A stretch of DNA of 64,000 bases from Chlamydiota bacterium. Its GTDB lineage: Bacteria; Auribacterota; Tritonobacteria; UBA1439. The stretch's first letter is position 1, and each line of letters starts with the position of its first letter. The stretch covers positions 43,271-107,270 of the forward strand of contig JAAYCL010000014.1 in NCBI GenBank assembly GCA_012729785.1, read 5' to 3'. The notes under the pieces were generated by a model that saw only the letters and a program-made list of their open reading frames with translations, made no database searches and was not told the origin of the DNA. A program made the position numbers and the translations under genes. Below are positions 42,660 through 53,636 of the stretch, piece after piece.

Positions 42660-45287
42660 GTGCAACGTCGGACTCTCTTCCTCATCGACGGAATGTCGTG
42701 CGCCTACAGGGCGTTCTACGCCATCCGCGATCTCCGCAGCTCCTCCGGTGAGCCGACCAACGCGGTCTACGGTTTTACCAACATGCTTCTCAAGCTGCTG
42801 CGCGAGCGGACGCCGGACGCCGTCGCCGTCGTCTTCGACACCCCGGCCCCGACGTTCCGGCACGAGCGTTTCGGCGCCTACAAGGCCACCCGGAAACCGA
42901 TGCCGGACGATCTCTCCGTCCAGCTGCCGTTCATCCGGGAGGTCATCGACGCCTACCGGATCCCTTCGGTCCAGCGGGACGGGGTCGAGGCCGACGACCT
43001 GATGGCGAGCCTGGCCGTGCGGGCGGTGGGGGAGGGGTACGACGTCTTTCTCGTCACCAGCGACAAGGATATGCTCCAGCTCGTCGGCGACCGCATCTCG
43101 GTGATCAGGCCCGAGGCCGGGGAGGTTTGCGACGCCGCCGCGGTGACGGCGCGCTTCGGCGTGGAGCCGGCGAAGGTAATCGAGGTGCTCGCGTTGGCGG
43201 GGGATGCGAGCGACAACGTGCCGGGGGTGCCCGGCATAGGGGAGAAGACGGCGATCGAGCTGGTGCGTCAATTCGGCGGCATCGAGGGGGTGCTCGCGCA
43301 CGTGGCGGAGGTGAAGGGGGAGAAGCGCCGGGAGAAGCTGGTGCGCCACGCGGAGCAGGCGCGGCTCTCGCGCGAGCTGGTCACGCTCAAAAGGGACGTC
43401 CCGCTCGACATCGCGACCTCCGCGCTCGCCGTGAAGGAGCCCGACCGCGCGCGCCTCGGCGAGCTCTTCCGCCGATTCGAATTCAAAAGGCTCCAGGCGG
43501 AGTTCGCGGGCGGAAACGGCCCCGGCGTTGCGGAGTACCGCTGCCTCGAAGACCCCGAGGCCCTCGCGCAGCTCGCCGCCGCCCTCGCGAAAACGGGAGG
43601 GTTCGCCCTGGAACTCGTGGCCACCTCTCGGGACCCGATGGCCGCGGAACTTGTCGGCATCGCCATCTGCAGCGCGCCGGGAGCGGCCTGCTACGCGCCC
43701 GGAACCGGGCGCCTGCGGGAGCTGCTCGGGCCCTCCCTCGCGAACCCTAGGTTGATGAAGACCGGGCACGACCTCAAGCGCGCGGCGCGCCTGCTGCGCG
43801 GCGCGGGCCTGGAACTGGAGGGGCAGGCGTTCGACACGATGCTGGCCGCGTGGCTGCTCAACCCCTCGCGCGCCTCCTACGAGCTCGGCGACCTCGCCTT
43901 GGACTATTTGGACACACGCCTCGCCGCCTCCTCCGGCCTCGCCGGCAAGAAAAGCGCCTCCCTCGCGGAGCTCCCGCCGGCCGCGATCTCCCCCCACGCG
44001 TGCGCGGAGGCGGACGCCGTCCTCCGCCTGCGCGCCCTGATGGAGCCGCGCCTCGCCGAGCAGGGGATGGACGCCTTGTTCCGCGACATCGAGATGCCGC
44101 TCGCGGAGGTTTTGGGGGGGATGGAGGAGACGGGGATACGGGTCGAGACGGAGCCGCTCCGGCGCCTCTCCGCGGAGCTGGGCGGCGCGCTCGAGGAACT
44201 CGAGTCCGCCATCCACCGGATGGCGGGGGGGGCGTTCAACCTGAACTCCCCGTCCCAGCTCGCGCGGGTGCTGTTCGAGCGGCTCGGTCTCACCCCGACG
44301 AGGAAGATCAAGACCGGCTGGTCGACCGACTACGACGCGCTCCTCGATCTCTCCCGCCTGCATCCGCTCCCCGCCAAGCTCCTCGAGTACCGGAGCCTGA
44401 GCAAGCTGAAGAACACCTACGTCGACATCCTCCCGCGGCTGGTCAACGCGCGCACGGGGCGCATCCACACCACCTTCCGCCAGACGGGGACCGCGACCGG
44501 GCGACTCTCCTCGAGCGACCCGAACCTCCAGAACATCCCGGTGCGCACGGAGATCGGGAGGCGGATCCGGCAGGCGTTCGTGCCGGGACGCCCCGGGATG
44601 GTGCTGCTCTCCGCCGACTACTCGCAGATCGACCTCCGCGTCCTCGCCCACCTCTCGGGCGATCGGGAGCTCGTCGCGGCGTTCGCCCGCGGCGACGACA
44701 TCCACGCCCGCACCGCCGCGGCGCTGTTCGGGGTCGAAGCCGCGGCGGTGACGCCGGAGATGCGCCGGCAGGCCAAGACGGTCAACTTCGGCATCGTCTA
44801 CGGGATGAGCGCCTTCGGGCTCGCGCGCGACCTTGGGATCGCGCCGGGGGAGGCGCGGGGGTTCATCGACCGGTACTTCCAGCACTACGCCGGCGTGCGC
44901 CGGTACATCGACGCCGCCTTGAAGGAGGCCGCCGCGCGCGGCTGGGTGGCGACGCTCCTCAACCGGCGGCGGGCCGTTCCCGAGCTCGCGAGCCGGAGCG
45001 GGCCGACCCGCGAGCAGGGGAGCCGGATCGCGACCAACGCGCCGATCCAGGGCTCCTCCGCGGATCTGATCAAGATCGCGATGCTCGCGATCGCGCGGGA
45101 GATGCGGGGCGGGCGATGGCGCGCGGCGATGCTGATTCAGATCCACGACGAGCTCCTCTTCGAGGTGGATCGGGAACAGGCAGTCGACTTCGGCGCGATG
45201 GTCCGGGAGAAGATGGAGAAGGCGTGGGCCCTCCGGGTGCCCCTGGAGGTGCGCCTGGAGACGGGCTCGAACTGGGGGGAGCTGTAA
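42660..45287 (+). CDS. polA: DNA polymerase I
   Basis: 875 aa. Order: 5'-3' exonuclease (1-290; FLIDGMSCAYRAFYA, GVEADDLMASLA, VTSDKDMLQLV, GDASDNVPGV), a 3'-5' exonuclease domain (about 305-470) and polymerase (about 480-875; TGRLSSSDPNLQNIP, LSADYSQIDLRVLAHLSGD, RQAKTVNFGIVYGMS, IQIHDELLFEV). The proofreading DxE motif is degenerate: the expected Phe-Asp-x-Glu site reads FALELV (residues 315-320), so proofreading is probably absent, as in Taq polymerase. GTG start with ggtaaccg upstream. Begins the plus-strand run of housekeeping genes. Confidence 0.94.
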   Translation: MQRRTLFLIDGMSCAYRAFYAIRDLRSSSGEPTNAVYGFTNMLLKLLRERTPDAVAVVFDTPAPTFRHERFGAYKATRKPMPDDLSVQLPFIREVIDAYRIPSVQRDGVEADDLMASLAVRAVGEGYDVFLVTSDKDMLQLVGDRISVIRPEAGEVCDAAAVTARFGVEPAKVIEVLALAGDASDNVPGVPGIGEKTAIELVRQFGGIEGVLAHVAEVKGEKRREKLVRHAEQARLSRELVTLKRDVPLDIATSALAVKEPDRARLGELFRRFEFKRLQAEFAGGNGPGVAEYRCLEDPEALAQLAAALAKTGGFALELVATSRDPMAAELVGIAICSAPGAACYAPGTGRLRELLGPSLANPRLMKTGHDLKRAARLLRGAGLELEGQAFDTMLAAWLLNPSRASYELGDLALDYLDTRLAASSGLAGKKSASLAELPPAAISPHACAEADAVLRLRALMEPRLAEQGMDALFRDIEMPLAEVLGGMEETGIRVETEPLRRLSAELGGALEELESAIHRMAGGAFNLNSPSQLARVLFERLGLTPTRKIKTGWSTDYDALLDLSRLHPLPAKLLEYRSLSKLKNTYVDILPRLVNARTGRIHTTFRQTGTATGRLSSSDPNLQNIPVRTEIGRRIRQAFVPGRPGMVLLSADYSQIDLRVLAHLSGDRELVAAFARGDDIHARTAAALFGVEAAAVTPEMRRQAKTVNFGIVYGMSAFGLARDLGIAPGEARGFIDRYFQHYAGVRRYIDAALKEAAARGWVATLLNRRRAVPELASRSGPTREQGSRIATNAPIQGSSADLIKIAMLAIAREMRGGRWRAAMLIQIHDELLFEVDREQAVDFGAMVREKMEKAWALRVPLEVRLETGSNWGEL

Positions 45288-45295
45288 GGCGCGGT

Positions 45296-45949
45296 GTGAA
45301 GAAGGCGAAGGGTATAAAGGGCGCGAAGGGGGGGAGGGCTCCCCTTGTCACGATCGGGCTCACGGGCGGCTACGGCACCGGCAAGGGCACGGTTGCGGGG
45401 ATCCTCGGCCGGCTCGGGGCGCTCGTGATCGACGCCGACGAGATCGCGCACGAGGCGATCGCCCCCCGCCGGCCGGCGTGGCGCGAAATCGTCCGCCTGT
45501 TCGGCGGGGGCATCTGCGCCCCGGACGGTTCGATCGACCGCCGCCGCCTCGCCGCCGTCGTCTTCAGGGACGGGCGCCTGCTCCGGCGCCTGAACGCGAT
45601 CGTCCACCCGAGGGTGGGGCGGGAGATCAGGCGGCGGCTCGCCCGCGCCCGGCGCGAGGGGGTGCGCCGCGTCGCGGTGGCGAACGTGCCGCTCCTCTTC
45701 GAGAGCGGCATGGACCGATGGTTCGATACGACGGTGGTGGTCGTCTGCCCGCGCGCGGAGCAGGTGCGCCGCTGCGCGGCCCGGGACCGGCTTTCGGGGC
45801 GCGAGGTCGTGCGCAGGATACGGTCGCAGTGGCCGATACGGGAGAAACTACGGCGTGCCCGCCATATCGTCGACAACGGCGGGACGCGTGCATATACGGA
45901 GAGGCAGGTGCGGAGACTGTGGGATTCATTGACAGGAGGTAACGCGTGA
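45296..45949 (+). CDS. coaE: Dephospho-CoA kinase
   Basis: 217 aa from GTG. It performs the last step of coenzyme A synthesis. Seen: Walker [46 protein letters not shown]. The frame opens with [13 protein letters not shown], an unusual KG-rich leader not found in typical CoaE. The stop overlaps the rho GTG (45946) in GTGA, so the two are coupled. Confidence 0.9.
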   Translation: MKKAKGIKGAKGGRAPLVTIGLTGGYGTGKGTVAGILGRLGALVIDADEIAHEAIAPRRPAWREIVRLFGGGICAPDGSIDRRRLAAVVFRDGRLLRRLNAIVHPRVGREIRRRLARARREGVRRVAVANVPLLFESGMDRWFDTTVVVVCPRAEQVRRCAARDRLSGREVVRRIRSQWPIREKLRRARHIVDNGGTRAYTERQVRRLWDSLTGGNA

Positions 45950-47313
45950 GACCGAGGACACGGATGGAGCCGGTGATGAACGAGATGCGGAGGCGCGAGG
46001 GACAGGAGCGGGAGGCGCCGCGTGAGGTCCGCCCGGAGGAGGCTGTTTCCCCGGCGGGGGGGGAGCAGGTCAATATCAGCAAGCTCCAGCAGATGACGAT
46101 GGCCCAGCTCAGCAGGATGGCGCGGGATTTGAAGATCGAGGGGATCGCCACCCTCAAGAAGCACCAGCTCATCCTGGAGATCCTGAAGGCGCGGGCGGTG
46201 GAGAACGGGCTGATGTTCGGCGAGGGCTGTCTCGAGATCCTCCCCGACGGCTTCGGGTTCCTCCGCTCGCAGAACTACAACTACCTCCCCTGTCCCGAGG
46301 ACATCTACATCTCGCCGTCGCAGATCCGCAAGTTCGACCTCAAGAAGGGCGACACGATCTCCGGACAGATACGCCCGCCGAAGGACAAGGAGAGGTACTT
46401 CGCGCTCATCCGGGTCGAGGCGATCAACTACGAGTCCCCGGAGAAGGCGCGGGAGCGGACGCTGTTCGACAACCTCACGCCCCTCTACCCGCACACGCGG
46501 CTGATGCTCGAGACCGCGCCGGACAACATCAGCATGCGGGTGATGGACCTCCTGACCCCGATCGGCAAGGGGCAGCGCGGGCTCATCGTCTCCCCGCCCC
46601 GGGCGGGCAAGACGATGCTGCTCCAGAAGGTCGCCAACAGCATCACGACCAACAACCCCGAGTGCTACCTGATCGTCCTCCTCATCGACGAGCGCCCCGA
46701 GGAGGTGACGGACATGGAGCGCACCGTGAAGGGGGAGGTGGTCAGTTCGACCTTCGACGAGCCCGCGGACCGGCACGTGCAGGTCGCCGAGATGGTGATC
46801 AACAAGGCCCGGCGTCTCGTCGAGCACAAGCGGGACGTGGTGATCCTCCTCGACAGCATCACCCGCCTCGCCCGGGCCTACAACGTCATCCAGCCGCACA
46901 GCGGCAAGATCCTCTCGGGCGGCGTGGACTCGAACGCCCTCCAGAAGCCGAAGCGGTTCTTCGGGGCGGCCCGAAACATCGAGGAGGGGGGGAGCATCAC
47001 GATCATCGCCACCGCCCTCGTCGACACCGGAAGCCGGATGGACGACGTCATCTTCGAGGAGTTCAAGGGCACCGGCAACATGGAGCTGCACCTCGACCGG
47101 CGGCTCGTGGACAAGCGATGCTTCCCGGCCATCGACATCGAGAAGTCGGGGACCCGCAAGGAGGAGCTGCTCCTGCACCCCGACGAGCTGACCAAGGTCT
47201 GGACCCTGCGCAAGGTGTTGAGCGGGCTGAACCCGGTCGAGGTGATGGAGATGATCATCGAGAAGCTCAAGAAGACCAAGAGCAACGCGGAGTTCCTCCT
47301 CACGCTCAACTGA
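45946..47313 (+). CDS. rho: Transcription termination factor Rho
   Basis: 455 aa. Seen: Rho N-terminal domain ([15 protein letters not shown]), RNA-binding cold-shock-like fold ([20 protein letters not shown]), Walker [25 protein letters not shown] and the Q/R-loop region [20 protein letters not shown]. An acidic/basic N-terminal extension of about 50 residues precedes the core. GTG start overlaps coaE; GGAGGT lies 7 nt upstream. L31 follows after 32 bp, a common rho-rpmE arrangement. Confidence 0.96.
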   Translation: MRPRTRMEPVMNEMRRREGQEREAPREVRPEEAVSPAGGEQVNISKLQQMTMAQLSRMARDLKIEGIATLKKHQLILEILKARAVENGLMFGEGCLEILPDGFGFLRSQNYNYLPCPEDIYISPSQIRKFDLKKGDTISGQIRPPKDKERYFALIRVEAINYESPEKARERTLFDNLTPLYPHTRLMLETAPDNISMRVMDLLTPIGKGQRGLIVSPPRAGKTMLLQKVANSITTNNPECYLIVLLIDERPEEVTDMERTVKGEVVSSTFDEPADRHVQVAEMVINKARRLVEHKRDVVILLDSITRLARAYNVIQPHSGKILSGGVDSNALQKPKRFFGAARNIEEGGSITIIATALVDTGSRMDDVIFEEFKGTGNMELHLDRRLVDKRCFPAIDIEKSGTRKEELLLHPDELTKVWTLRKVLSGLNPVEVMEMIIEKLKKTKSNAEFLLTLN

Positions 47314-47345
47314 GACGCGGCGGGGGGCTCGACAAGGAGGGGAAG

Positions 47346-47738
47346 ATGAAACAGGGGATTCACCCGAAGTACGTGGAGTCGACGGTCTCGTGCGCCTGCG
47401 GCGAAACGTTCCAGACCCGTTCGACAAGGAAGGAGATCAAGGTGGGCGTCTGCGCGAAGTGCCACCCGTTCTTCACCGGGACGCAGAAGTATCTCGACAC
47501 GGCGGGGCGCGTCGAGAAGTTCATGAAGAAGTACGCCGCCCCGAAGTCCCCGAAGAAGAAGAAGGTCCGCACCCTGAAGGACGCGATGAAGCCCGCCCAG
47601 GAGAAGGGGAAGGTCGGCGCGGCGGCGGCCGAACCATCGGCGGCTCCGCCCGCGCCCGAGCCGGCCCCGCTTGAATCCCCGGCGGCTGCCGACAAGACGG
47701 CGCCCGCTTCGGCGCCCGAGGTTCAGCCGGGCGAGTAA
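47346..47738 (+). CDS. rpmE: Ribosomal protein L31 with long disordered tail
   Basis: 130 aa, about twice the normal length. The first about 70 residues are canonical zinc-binding (C+) L31: [26 protein letters not shown] and [19 protein letters not shown] (Cys-x-Cys and Cys-x2-Cys). The rest is a Lys-rich then Ala/Pro/Glu-rich tail with no fold. The tail may be a lineage-specific extension; a sequencing frameshift is unlikely because the frame is clean. It is followed by prfA. Confidence 0.93.
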   Translation: MKQGIHPKYVESTVSCACGETFQTRSTRKEIKVGVCAKCHPFFTGTQKYLDTAGRVEKFMKKYAAPKSPKKKKVRTLKDAMKPAQEKGKVGAAAAEPSAAPPAPEPAPLESPAAADKTAPASAPEVQPGE

Positions 47739-47789
47739 CATCGTCTGGGCGCGCGGGGGTGCGCGGCTGCCGATGCCGCCACCTCCAGG

Positions 47790-48869
<1,080 letters not shown>

Positions 48870-48893
48870 CGCAACCGCGGGGTGCGAGGCAGC

Positions 48894-49784
48894 ATGGGAC
48901 CCAACTCCGACCGCGTCATCGATCTCATCAACTGGGGCCGCGCGCTCTTCATCGAGCGGAGGATCCCGCACGCGCGCTACACGATGGAGGTGCTCCTCGA
49001 GCACATCCTGGGGGCCGCGCGCGCGGATCTCTACTGCGACCGGGACCGCCGGCTCACCGCGGAACAGATGGACCGGCTGATGGGCTATATCGAGGAACGG
49101 CTCGCCCGGAAGCCGCTCTGGCACCTGGTGGGCTCCGTGGAGTTCTACGGCCTGCCGATCCGCGTGAGCGACCGCGTGCTCATCCCGCGGCCGGAGACGG
49201 AGCTGCTCGTCGAGCGCGCCGTGCAGGAGCTGACGCGGCGCCCGCGGCAGGCGGTGCGGTACGTCGCCGACGTCGGGACCGGCAGCGGGAACATCGCCAT
49301 CGCCGTCGCCTCTGCGGCGGGCGGGACGTTCGTGTACGCGACCGACCTCTCCCCGGAGGCGCTGGCCGTCGCGAAGGCGAACGCCCGGCAGAACGGCGTC
49401 GAGGGGGCGATATGCTTCCTGGAGGGGGATCTCCTCGAGCCGCTGCGGGCGGGGGGGCGGGGGAAAGTGGATATGGTCGTCTCGAACCCGCCGTACGTGT
49501 CGGACGCCGACTGGGCGGATCTCCCCCCCGAGGTGCGGGACCGCGAGCCCCGGCTCGCCCTCCGCGGCGGCCCGGACGGTCTGCGCTGCCTCGCGCGCCT
49601 CGTGGAAGAGGCGCCCTCCGTGCTCGTCCCCGGGGGGGCGCTCCTGCTCGAGGTGGGCAGGGGGCAGGCGCCGCAGGTGCGCGCGATGATGGAGCGGGCG
49701 GGCGTCTACCGGCGCGTCGAGACGCACAGGGACTACGCCGGAATCGACCGGCTGGTGGTCGGGGCTGATGTCGGACGGGTCTGA
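48894..49784 (+). CDS. prmC: Release-factor glutamine methyltransferase
   Basis: 296 aa. PrmC methylates the Gln of the GGQ motif in RF1/RF2. Seen: an N-terminal helical domain, [13 protein letters not shown], the SAM motif [16 protein letters not shown], and the NPPY signature [13 protein letters not shown]. It is the direct partner of the upstream prfA. ATG 48894 has gaggc upstream. Confidence 0.94.
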   Translation: MGPNSDRVIDLINWGRALFIERRIPHARYTMEVLLEHILGAARADLYCDRDRRLTAEQMDRLMGYIEERLARKPLWHLVGSVEFYGLPIRVSDRVLIPRPETELLVERAVQELTRRPRQAVRYVADVGTGSGNIAIAVASAAGGTFVYATDLSPEALAVAKANARQNGVEGAICFLEGDLLEPLRAGGRGKVDMVVSNPPYVSDADWADLPPEVRDREPRLALRGGPDGLRCLARLVEEAPSVLVPGGALLLEVGRGQAPQVRAMMERAGVYRRVETHRDYAGIDRLVVGADVGRV

Positions 49785-49835
49785 CGGGTCCGGGGCGTCG
49801 GCCCCGGCGGGACAGGACACGCGAGGGCGGCGGCA

Positions 49836-51098
49836 ATGGACAGGATCGTCGTGCGGGGGGGGAGGCGGCTCAAGGGGACGGTCAGGATCGGGGGGGCCAA
49901 GAATGCCGCCCTTCCGATCATGGCCGCCGCGCTCCTCGGCGACAGCCCCTCCCGCATCCGCAACGTCCCGCGCGTCGCCGATATCCGCACGATGGCCGAC
50001 ATCCTCTCCGCCCTGGGGGCGCGGGTGGAGTTCCCGTCGCCACACGAGGTGGTCATCGACCCGCGCGGCCTCGGCAACCCGACCGCCCCGTACGAACTCG
50101 TCCGCAAGATGCGCGCCTCGATCTGCGTGCTCGGTCCGCTGCTCGGGTCGCTGGGGCGGGCGCGCATCTCGCTCCCCGGAGGATGCGCCATCGGCGCGCG
50201 GCCGATCGACCTGCACATCAAGGGGATGGAGCGGCTGGGCGCATCGATGCGCCTCTCGCACGGTTTCGTCGTCGCGCGCGGGGACCGGATGCGGGGGGGC
50301 GAGGTGTTCCTCGGGGGGCGCTTCGGGTCCAGCGTCCTTGCCACCGCGAACGTGCTGATGGCGGCGGTCAAGACCCCCGGGGTGACCCGGATCGAGGGCG
50401 CCGCCTCCGAACCGGAGATGGCGGACCTCGCGGAGTTCTTGAAGAAGATGGGCGCCCGCATCGGGGGGATGTGCACGCACTCGCTCCGCGTCGAGGGGGT
50501 GCGGCGCCTCGCGGGCGCGTCGCACACGCTTATCCCCGACCGGATCGAGGCGGGCACCTACATGATCGCCGCGGCGATCACGGGCGGGGAGCTCGAGCTG
50601 AAGGGCGCCCGTCCCGACCATCTCGGCGCGGTGATCGATCTGATCGAGGCCGCGGGGGTCTCCGTCGGCGCGCTGCGGGGGGGGCTGCGGGTGAGCGGGG
50701 CGGGGAGACGGCGCGTCGTGGACCTCGCCACGCATCCGTACCCGGGGTTCCCCACCGATCTCCAGGCGCAGATGATCGCCTTGCTGACCCTCTGCCCGGG
50801 CATAAGCGTCGTCACCGAGAAGGTCTTCCCCGAGCGCTTCCTGCACGTCCCGGAACTGAACAGGATGGCGGCGCGGATCTCGATCGAAGGGTCGAGCGCC
50901 ATCATCAGGGGTGTCCGGGGGCTGAGCGGCGCGCCGGTGATGGCCTCCGACCTCCGCGCCAGCGCCGCCCTCGTCCTCGCGGGCCTCGTCGCGCGCGGGG
51001 AGACGGTCGTGGACAGGGTCTACCACCTCGACCGGGGGTACGAAAACCTGGAGGGGAAGCTCCGGAAGGTCGGGGCCCTCATCGAGCGCGTGGGGTAG
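49836..51098 (+). CDS. murA: UDP-N-acetylglucosamine 1-carboxyvinyltransferase
   Basis: 420 aa. First committed step of peptidoglycan synthesis. Seen: [16 protein letters not shown], the active-site loop with Cys117 ([15 protein letters not shown]), so it should be fosfomycin-sensitive, and [13 protein letters not shown]. Its presence shows a peptidoglycan-based cell wall. The small membrane protein gene follows 13 bp later. Confidence 0.95.
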   Translation: MDRIVVRGGRRLKGTVRIGGAKNAALPIMAAALLGDSPSRIRNVPRVADIRTMADILSALGARVEFPSPHEVVIDPRGLGNPTAPYELVRKMRASICVLGPLLGSLGRARISLPGGCAIGARPIDLHIKGMERLGASMRLSHGFVVARGDRMRGGEVFLGGRFGSSVLATANVLMAAVKTPGVTRIEGAASEPEMADLAEFLKKMGARIGGMCTHSLRVEGVRRLAGASHTLIPDRIEAGTYMIAAAITGGELELKGARPDHLGAVIDLIEAAGVSVGALRGGLRVSGAGRRRVVDLATHPYPGFPTDLQAQMIALLTLCPGISVVTEKVFPERFLHVPELNRMAARISIEGSSAIIRGVRGLSGAPVMASDLRASAALVLAGLVARGETVVDRVYHLDRGYENLEGKLRKVGALIERVG

Positions 51099-51111
51099 GG
51101 GGGATGGATCG

Positions 51112-51639
51112 ATGAAGCCGGGCAGCCACCTGGCGGCGTCGCTCGCGGTGAGCGCCGCGCTCTACGCCCTCTTCCGCTCCCTTTCGATCAGTTTCTGGAG
51201 CCTCGCCGGAGGCACGCTTATCGATATCGACCATCTCTACGACTATGCCGTCCACCCGCGCCGCCCCGCATGCCGAGATTTCAGCCTGCGGCATTTCTTC
51301 GACGTGATGTACAACCGCCGGCTCGATCGCGTCTTCGTCCTGTTGCACGCCTTCGAGCTCGCGGCCGCCCTCCTGGTCCTGGGGTGGGCGGTTCCGGCGA
51401 CGGGGGGATGGGCGATACCGCTGGGGTTCGGGATGAGCGTCCACATCCTGTTGGACGTCTTGTTTAACAGGATCGGCGTCGTTGCGTACAGCATCGTCGC
51501 GCGCGCCGCGCACGGCTTCGACAACGCATTCTTCTACAGGAAAGAAGCGGGAGGGGACCGCCTGCCGGAACGATGCGGCGCCGCCCGGCCGCCTAGCCGG
51601 GGAGCGCGCCTTGTTCGATCCGCGCCACGAGGCGGTTGA
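51112..51639 (+). CDS. Small membrane protein with DIDH motif
   Basis: 175 aa, with two to three hydrophobic helices. It has an N-terminal [26 protein letters not shown] and later [14 protein letters not shown], i.e. Asp/His residues in and near membrane segments, like YdjM-type membrane-bound metal-dependent hydrolase-like proteins. The function is unknown. The 3' end overlaps the convergent small gene by 47 bp, so the true C-terminus may be shorter in function. Confidence 0.6.
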   Translation: MKPGSHLAASLAVSAALYALFRSLSISFWSLAGGTLIDIDHLYDYAVHPRRPACRDFSLRHFFDVMYNRRLDRVFVLLHAFELAAALLVLGWAVPATGGWAIPLGFGMSVHILLDVLFNRIGVVAYSIVARAAHGFDNAFFYRKEAGGDRLPERCGAARPPSRGARLVRSAPRGG

Positions 51640-51775
51640 GGAGCGTGACCACCTGCTCCTGGTCCGCCGCGTGGATCGAGACAGAGGTCTCGACGCCGTC
51701 GAATTTGGCTATCAGGAACGCCTCTTCGCAGCGCGCCGCGAAGGTGAACGCCTTTTGGTCCACGGGAGCGTACAT
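51593..51775 (-). CDS. Small hypothetical protein
   Basis: 60 aa from ATG 51775. Product begins MYAPVDQKAFTFAARCEEAF and has a compact alpha/beta look ([24 protein letters not shown]). A TTGCGC-N17-AATACT promoter lies upstream on the same strand. Overlaps the end of the DIDH-motif gene tail to tail. No family is recognised. Confidence 0.5.
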   Translation of the reverse strand: MYAPVDQKAFTFAARCEEAFLIAKFDGVETSVSIHAADQEQVVTLLNRLVARIEQGALPG

Positions 51776-51850
51776 CGTGTCTGCGTGCCCCTTTCGGTCG
51801 TCGCGCCCCCTCCAACCCGTTCCCACGGGCGCGGTTGACATATCGGCATA

Positions 51851-51879
51851 AGTATTGCATGCGGCGGAAAGAGGCGCAA
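51851..51879 (-). promoter_or_regulatory. Candidate promoter for the small gene at 51775
   Basis: Minus strand TTGCGC (51874-51879), 17-nt spacer, AATACT (51851-51856). Confidence 0.45.
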
Positions 51880-52011
51880 GGTTTTTTTGCGGAATCCTTC
51901 ATGCGCGGACGCGGAAAACCGCGCACCGCGGTCTGGAAAGCCGGGGGCAGGCGACGGAGCGCCGCCAGGGCGGGCTTCTGTATGCCGGCGCGAACAGGGG
52001 AGGGGGCCCGG

Positions 52012-52506
52012 ATGGATGCGATCGAGGCGATCATGGGCAGGCGCAGCGTGCGGAGGTTCGCGGGGACACCGGTACCCCGCGCGACAATCGAGCGCATCGT
52101 GGACGCGGGAAGGATGGCGCCGACCGCGCGCAACGTTCAGCCATGGCGGTTCGTCGCCGTGACTGACACGGAGACCCGCCGCGCCCTGGCCGCCCTCGCG
52201 ACCACGGGTCCGTTCATCGCGGAGGCGCCGCTCTGCATCGCCGTGTTCTGCGCCGACACGAAATACTGGCTCGAGGACGGCTGCGCCGCGACGGAGAACA
52301 TCATCATCGCCGCGCGGGCGCACGGCCTCGGACACTGCTGGGTGGCGGGGGATAAGAAACCGTACGCGGGGCGGGTCGCCGAACTGCTGGGCGCCCCCGC
52401 CGGGCATCGCCTGGTGGCCCTGATCGCCGTCGGACACCCCGCGTCGGAGCCCCCGTCCGCGCCCAAGAAGCCCCTCGCGGAGGTGCTGCACTGGGAGAGG
52501 TTCTGA
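52012..52506 (+). CDS. Nitroreductase-family flavoprotein
   Basis: 164 aa, short for the family. Seen: RRSVRRFAGTPVPRATIERIVDAGRMAPTARNVQPWRF (FMN-binding N-terminal region), then ENIIIAARAHGLGHCWV and a C-terminal LVALIAVGHP. It is FMN-dependent and uses NAD(P)H; the natural substrate is unknown. ATG 52012 has aggggaggggg upstream; longer in-frame starts exist at 51835 but the extension is Arg/Gly-rich and unlike the family. Confidence 0.85.
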   Translation: MDAIEAIMGRRSVRRFAGTPVPRATIERIVDAGRMAPTARNVQPWRFVAVTDTETRRALAALATTGPFIAEAPLCIAVFCADTKYWLEDGCAATENIIIAARAHGLGHCWVAGDKKPYAGRVAELLGAPAGHRLVALIAVGHPASEPPSAPKKPLAEVLHWERF

Positions 52507-52662
52507 GGGAGAGGCAGTCGGCGTCCCGTGTGTCCTTCTGGCTCCATCGCCGCAACTTTTCGCTGGAATGCGTCGCGCCGCCGCGATACAATATGTTGTG
52601 GTGCCGGGAATCCTTGCATATGCGCACTATTCCTTGCACCGTACACGTTACACTGCTTTTAC

Positions 52663-52740
52663 GGTGGGTGTAGCTCAGCTGGTTAGAGCACCTGGTTGTG
52701 GCCCAGGTTGTCGGGGGTTCGAATCCCCTCATCCACCCCA
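52663..52740 (+). tRNA. tRNA-His (anticodon GTG)
   Basis: Complete cloverleaf with the diagnostic extra G-1 (52663) opposite discriminator C73. Acceptor GTGGGTG/CATCCAC, D arm GCTC...GAGC, anticodon stem CCTGG/CCAGG with loop TTGTGGC (anticodon GTG), T arm GGGGG-TTCGAAT-CCCCT, and an encoded CCA ending at 52740. Single tRNA gene with no neighbouring tRNA. Confidence 0.95.
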
Positions 52741-52826
52741 TAGTTCGGGAGGCGAAACGGGGCCCGCCTCCCTGATCCGGTCGGCCCGCGCTCCCGTCGC
52801 GTCGCGGGATGAGAGGCCGCAGCGGG

Positions 52827-53168
52827 ATGGAATCCGCCAAGGAGCGTATCGACGCCCTCTTCAAGGCCGAGGCGCGCGAGCTCCTCGGCAACCTTGCGAG
52901 GGGGCTCACCGTGCTCGGGCGGGGCGGGGGTGACGAAGCCCTCCTGCGGAAGATGGCGCGCGACGCCCACACCCTCCGCGGTTCCGCGACGATGATGGGG
53001 TACGCGGCGGCGGCCGCCGCCGCGCGCGCGGTGGAGGAGTCGTTCGAGGCCGCGGGGGGCGGCGGTATCCCGCCCGGCGGGGAGCATTTCGCCGCGCTCC
53101 GGCGGTGCGTCGAACGGCTTGTGGAGGCGCTGGACCGTGGCGCGCCCCCCCCGCCCCGGCGGGGGTGA
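52827..53168 (+). CDS. Hpt (histidine phosphotransfer) domain protein
   Basis: 113 aa. A helical bundle with ARDAHTLRGSATMMGY, in which the His of AHTLRGSA is the phospho-acceptor of Hpt domains (CheA P1, phosphorelays). There is no other domain; a Gly/Pro-rich tail follows. The receiver gene starts 62 bp downstream, so the two probably exchange phosphate. ATG 52809 in frame is an alternative. Confidence 0.8.
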   Translation: MESAKERIDALFKAEARELLGNLARGLTVLGRGGGDEALLRKMARDAHTLRGSATMMGYAAAAAAARAVEESFEAAGGGGIPPGGEHFAALRRCVERLVEALDRGAPPPPRRG

Positions 53169-53230
53169 TCGGCGCCGGTTTCCAGGGGGCGGCCGGGCCC
53201 GCGGCAGACGCGGGCAAGAGGGAGGGGACA

Positions 53231-53602
53231 ATGCCGAAGAAGGTGTTGATCATCGAGGACAGCGCGACCGACGCGGCGATCGTGAAGGAACTGCTCGAGA
53301 AGGAGGGGATCACGACTGTTATCTCCGTCTCCGGCAAGGAGGGCGTCGAGAAGGCGGTGGCGCTGAAGCCCGACCTGATCGTGCTGGACATCATGCTTCC
53401 CGATATCAGCGGTTTCGACGTCTGCGCCAAGCTCAAGGAGAAGACCGCGCTCAGCGCCACCATCGTCGTCGTGCTGAGCGTCAAGGACAACATCGAGGAC
53501 ATCACCAGGGCGTTCCACGTGGGCGCGGACGACTATATCATCAAGCCGCCGCTCCCCGAGCTGCTCACACGCAAGATCAAGCTGTATCTAGGCATCCGCT
53601 GA
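53231..53602 (+). CDS. Single-domain response regulator
   Basis: 123 aa receiver only. Seen: [13 protein letters not shown] (acidic pair), [13 protein letters not shown] (phospho-acceptor Asp), VVLSVKDN and DDYIIKPP (Lys). The Hpt protein upstream would be its immediate partner. The ATG is preceded by gggagggg. Confidence 0.9.
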   Translation: MPKKVLIIEDSATDAAIVKELLEKEGITTVISVSGKEGVEKAVALKPDLIVLDIMLPDISGFDVCAKLKEKTALSATIVVVLSVKDNIEDITRAFHVGADDYIIKPPLPELLTRKIKLYLGIR

Positions 53603-53636
53603 GCCGGGGCCGCCTGCGCACAACAAGAGGAACGAC

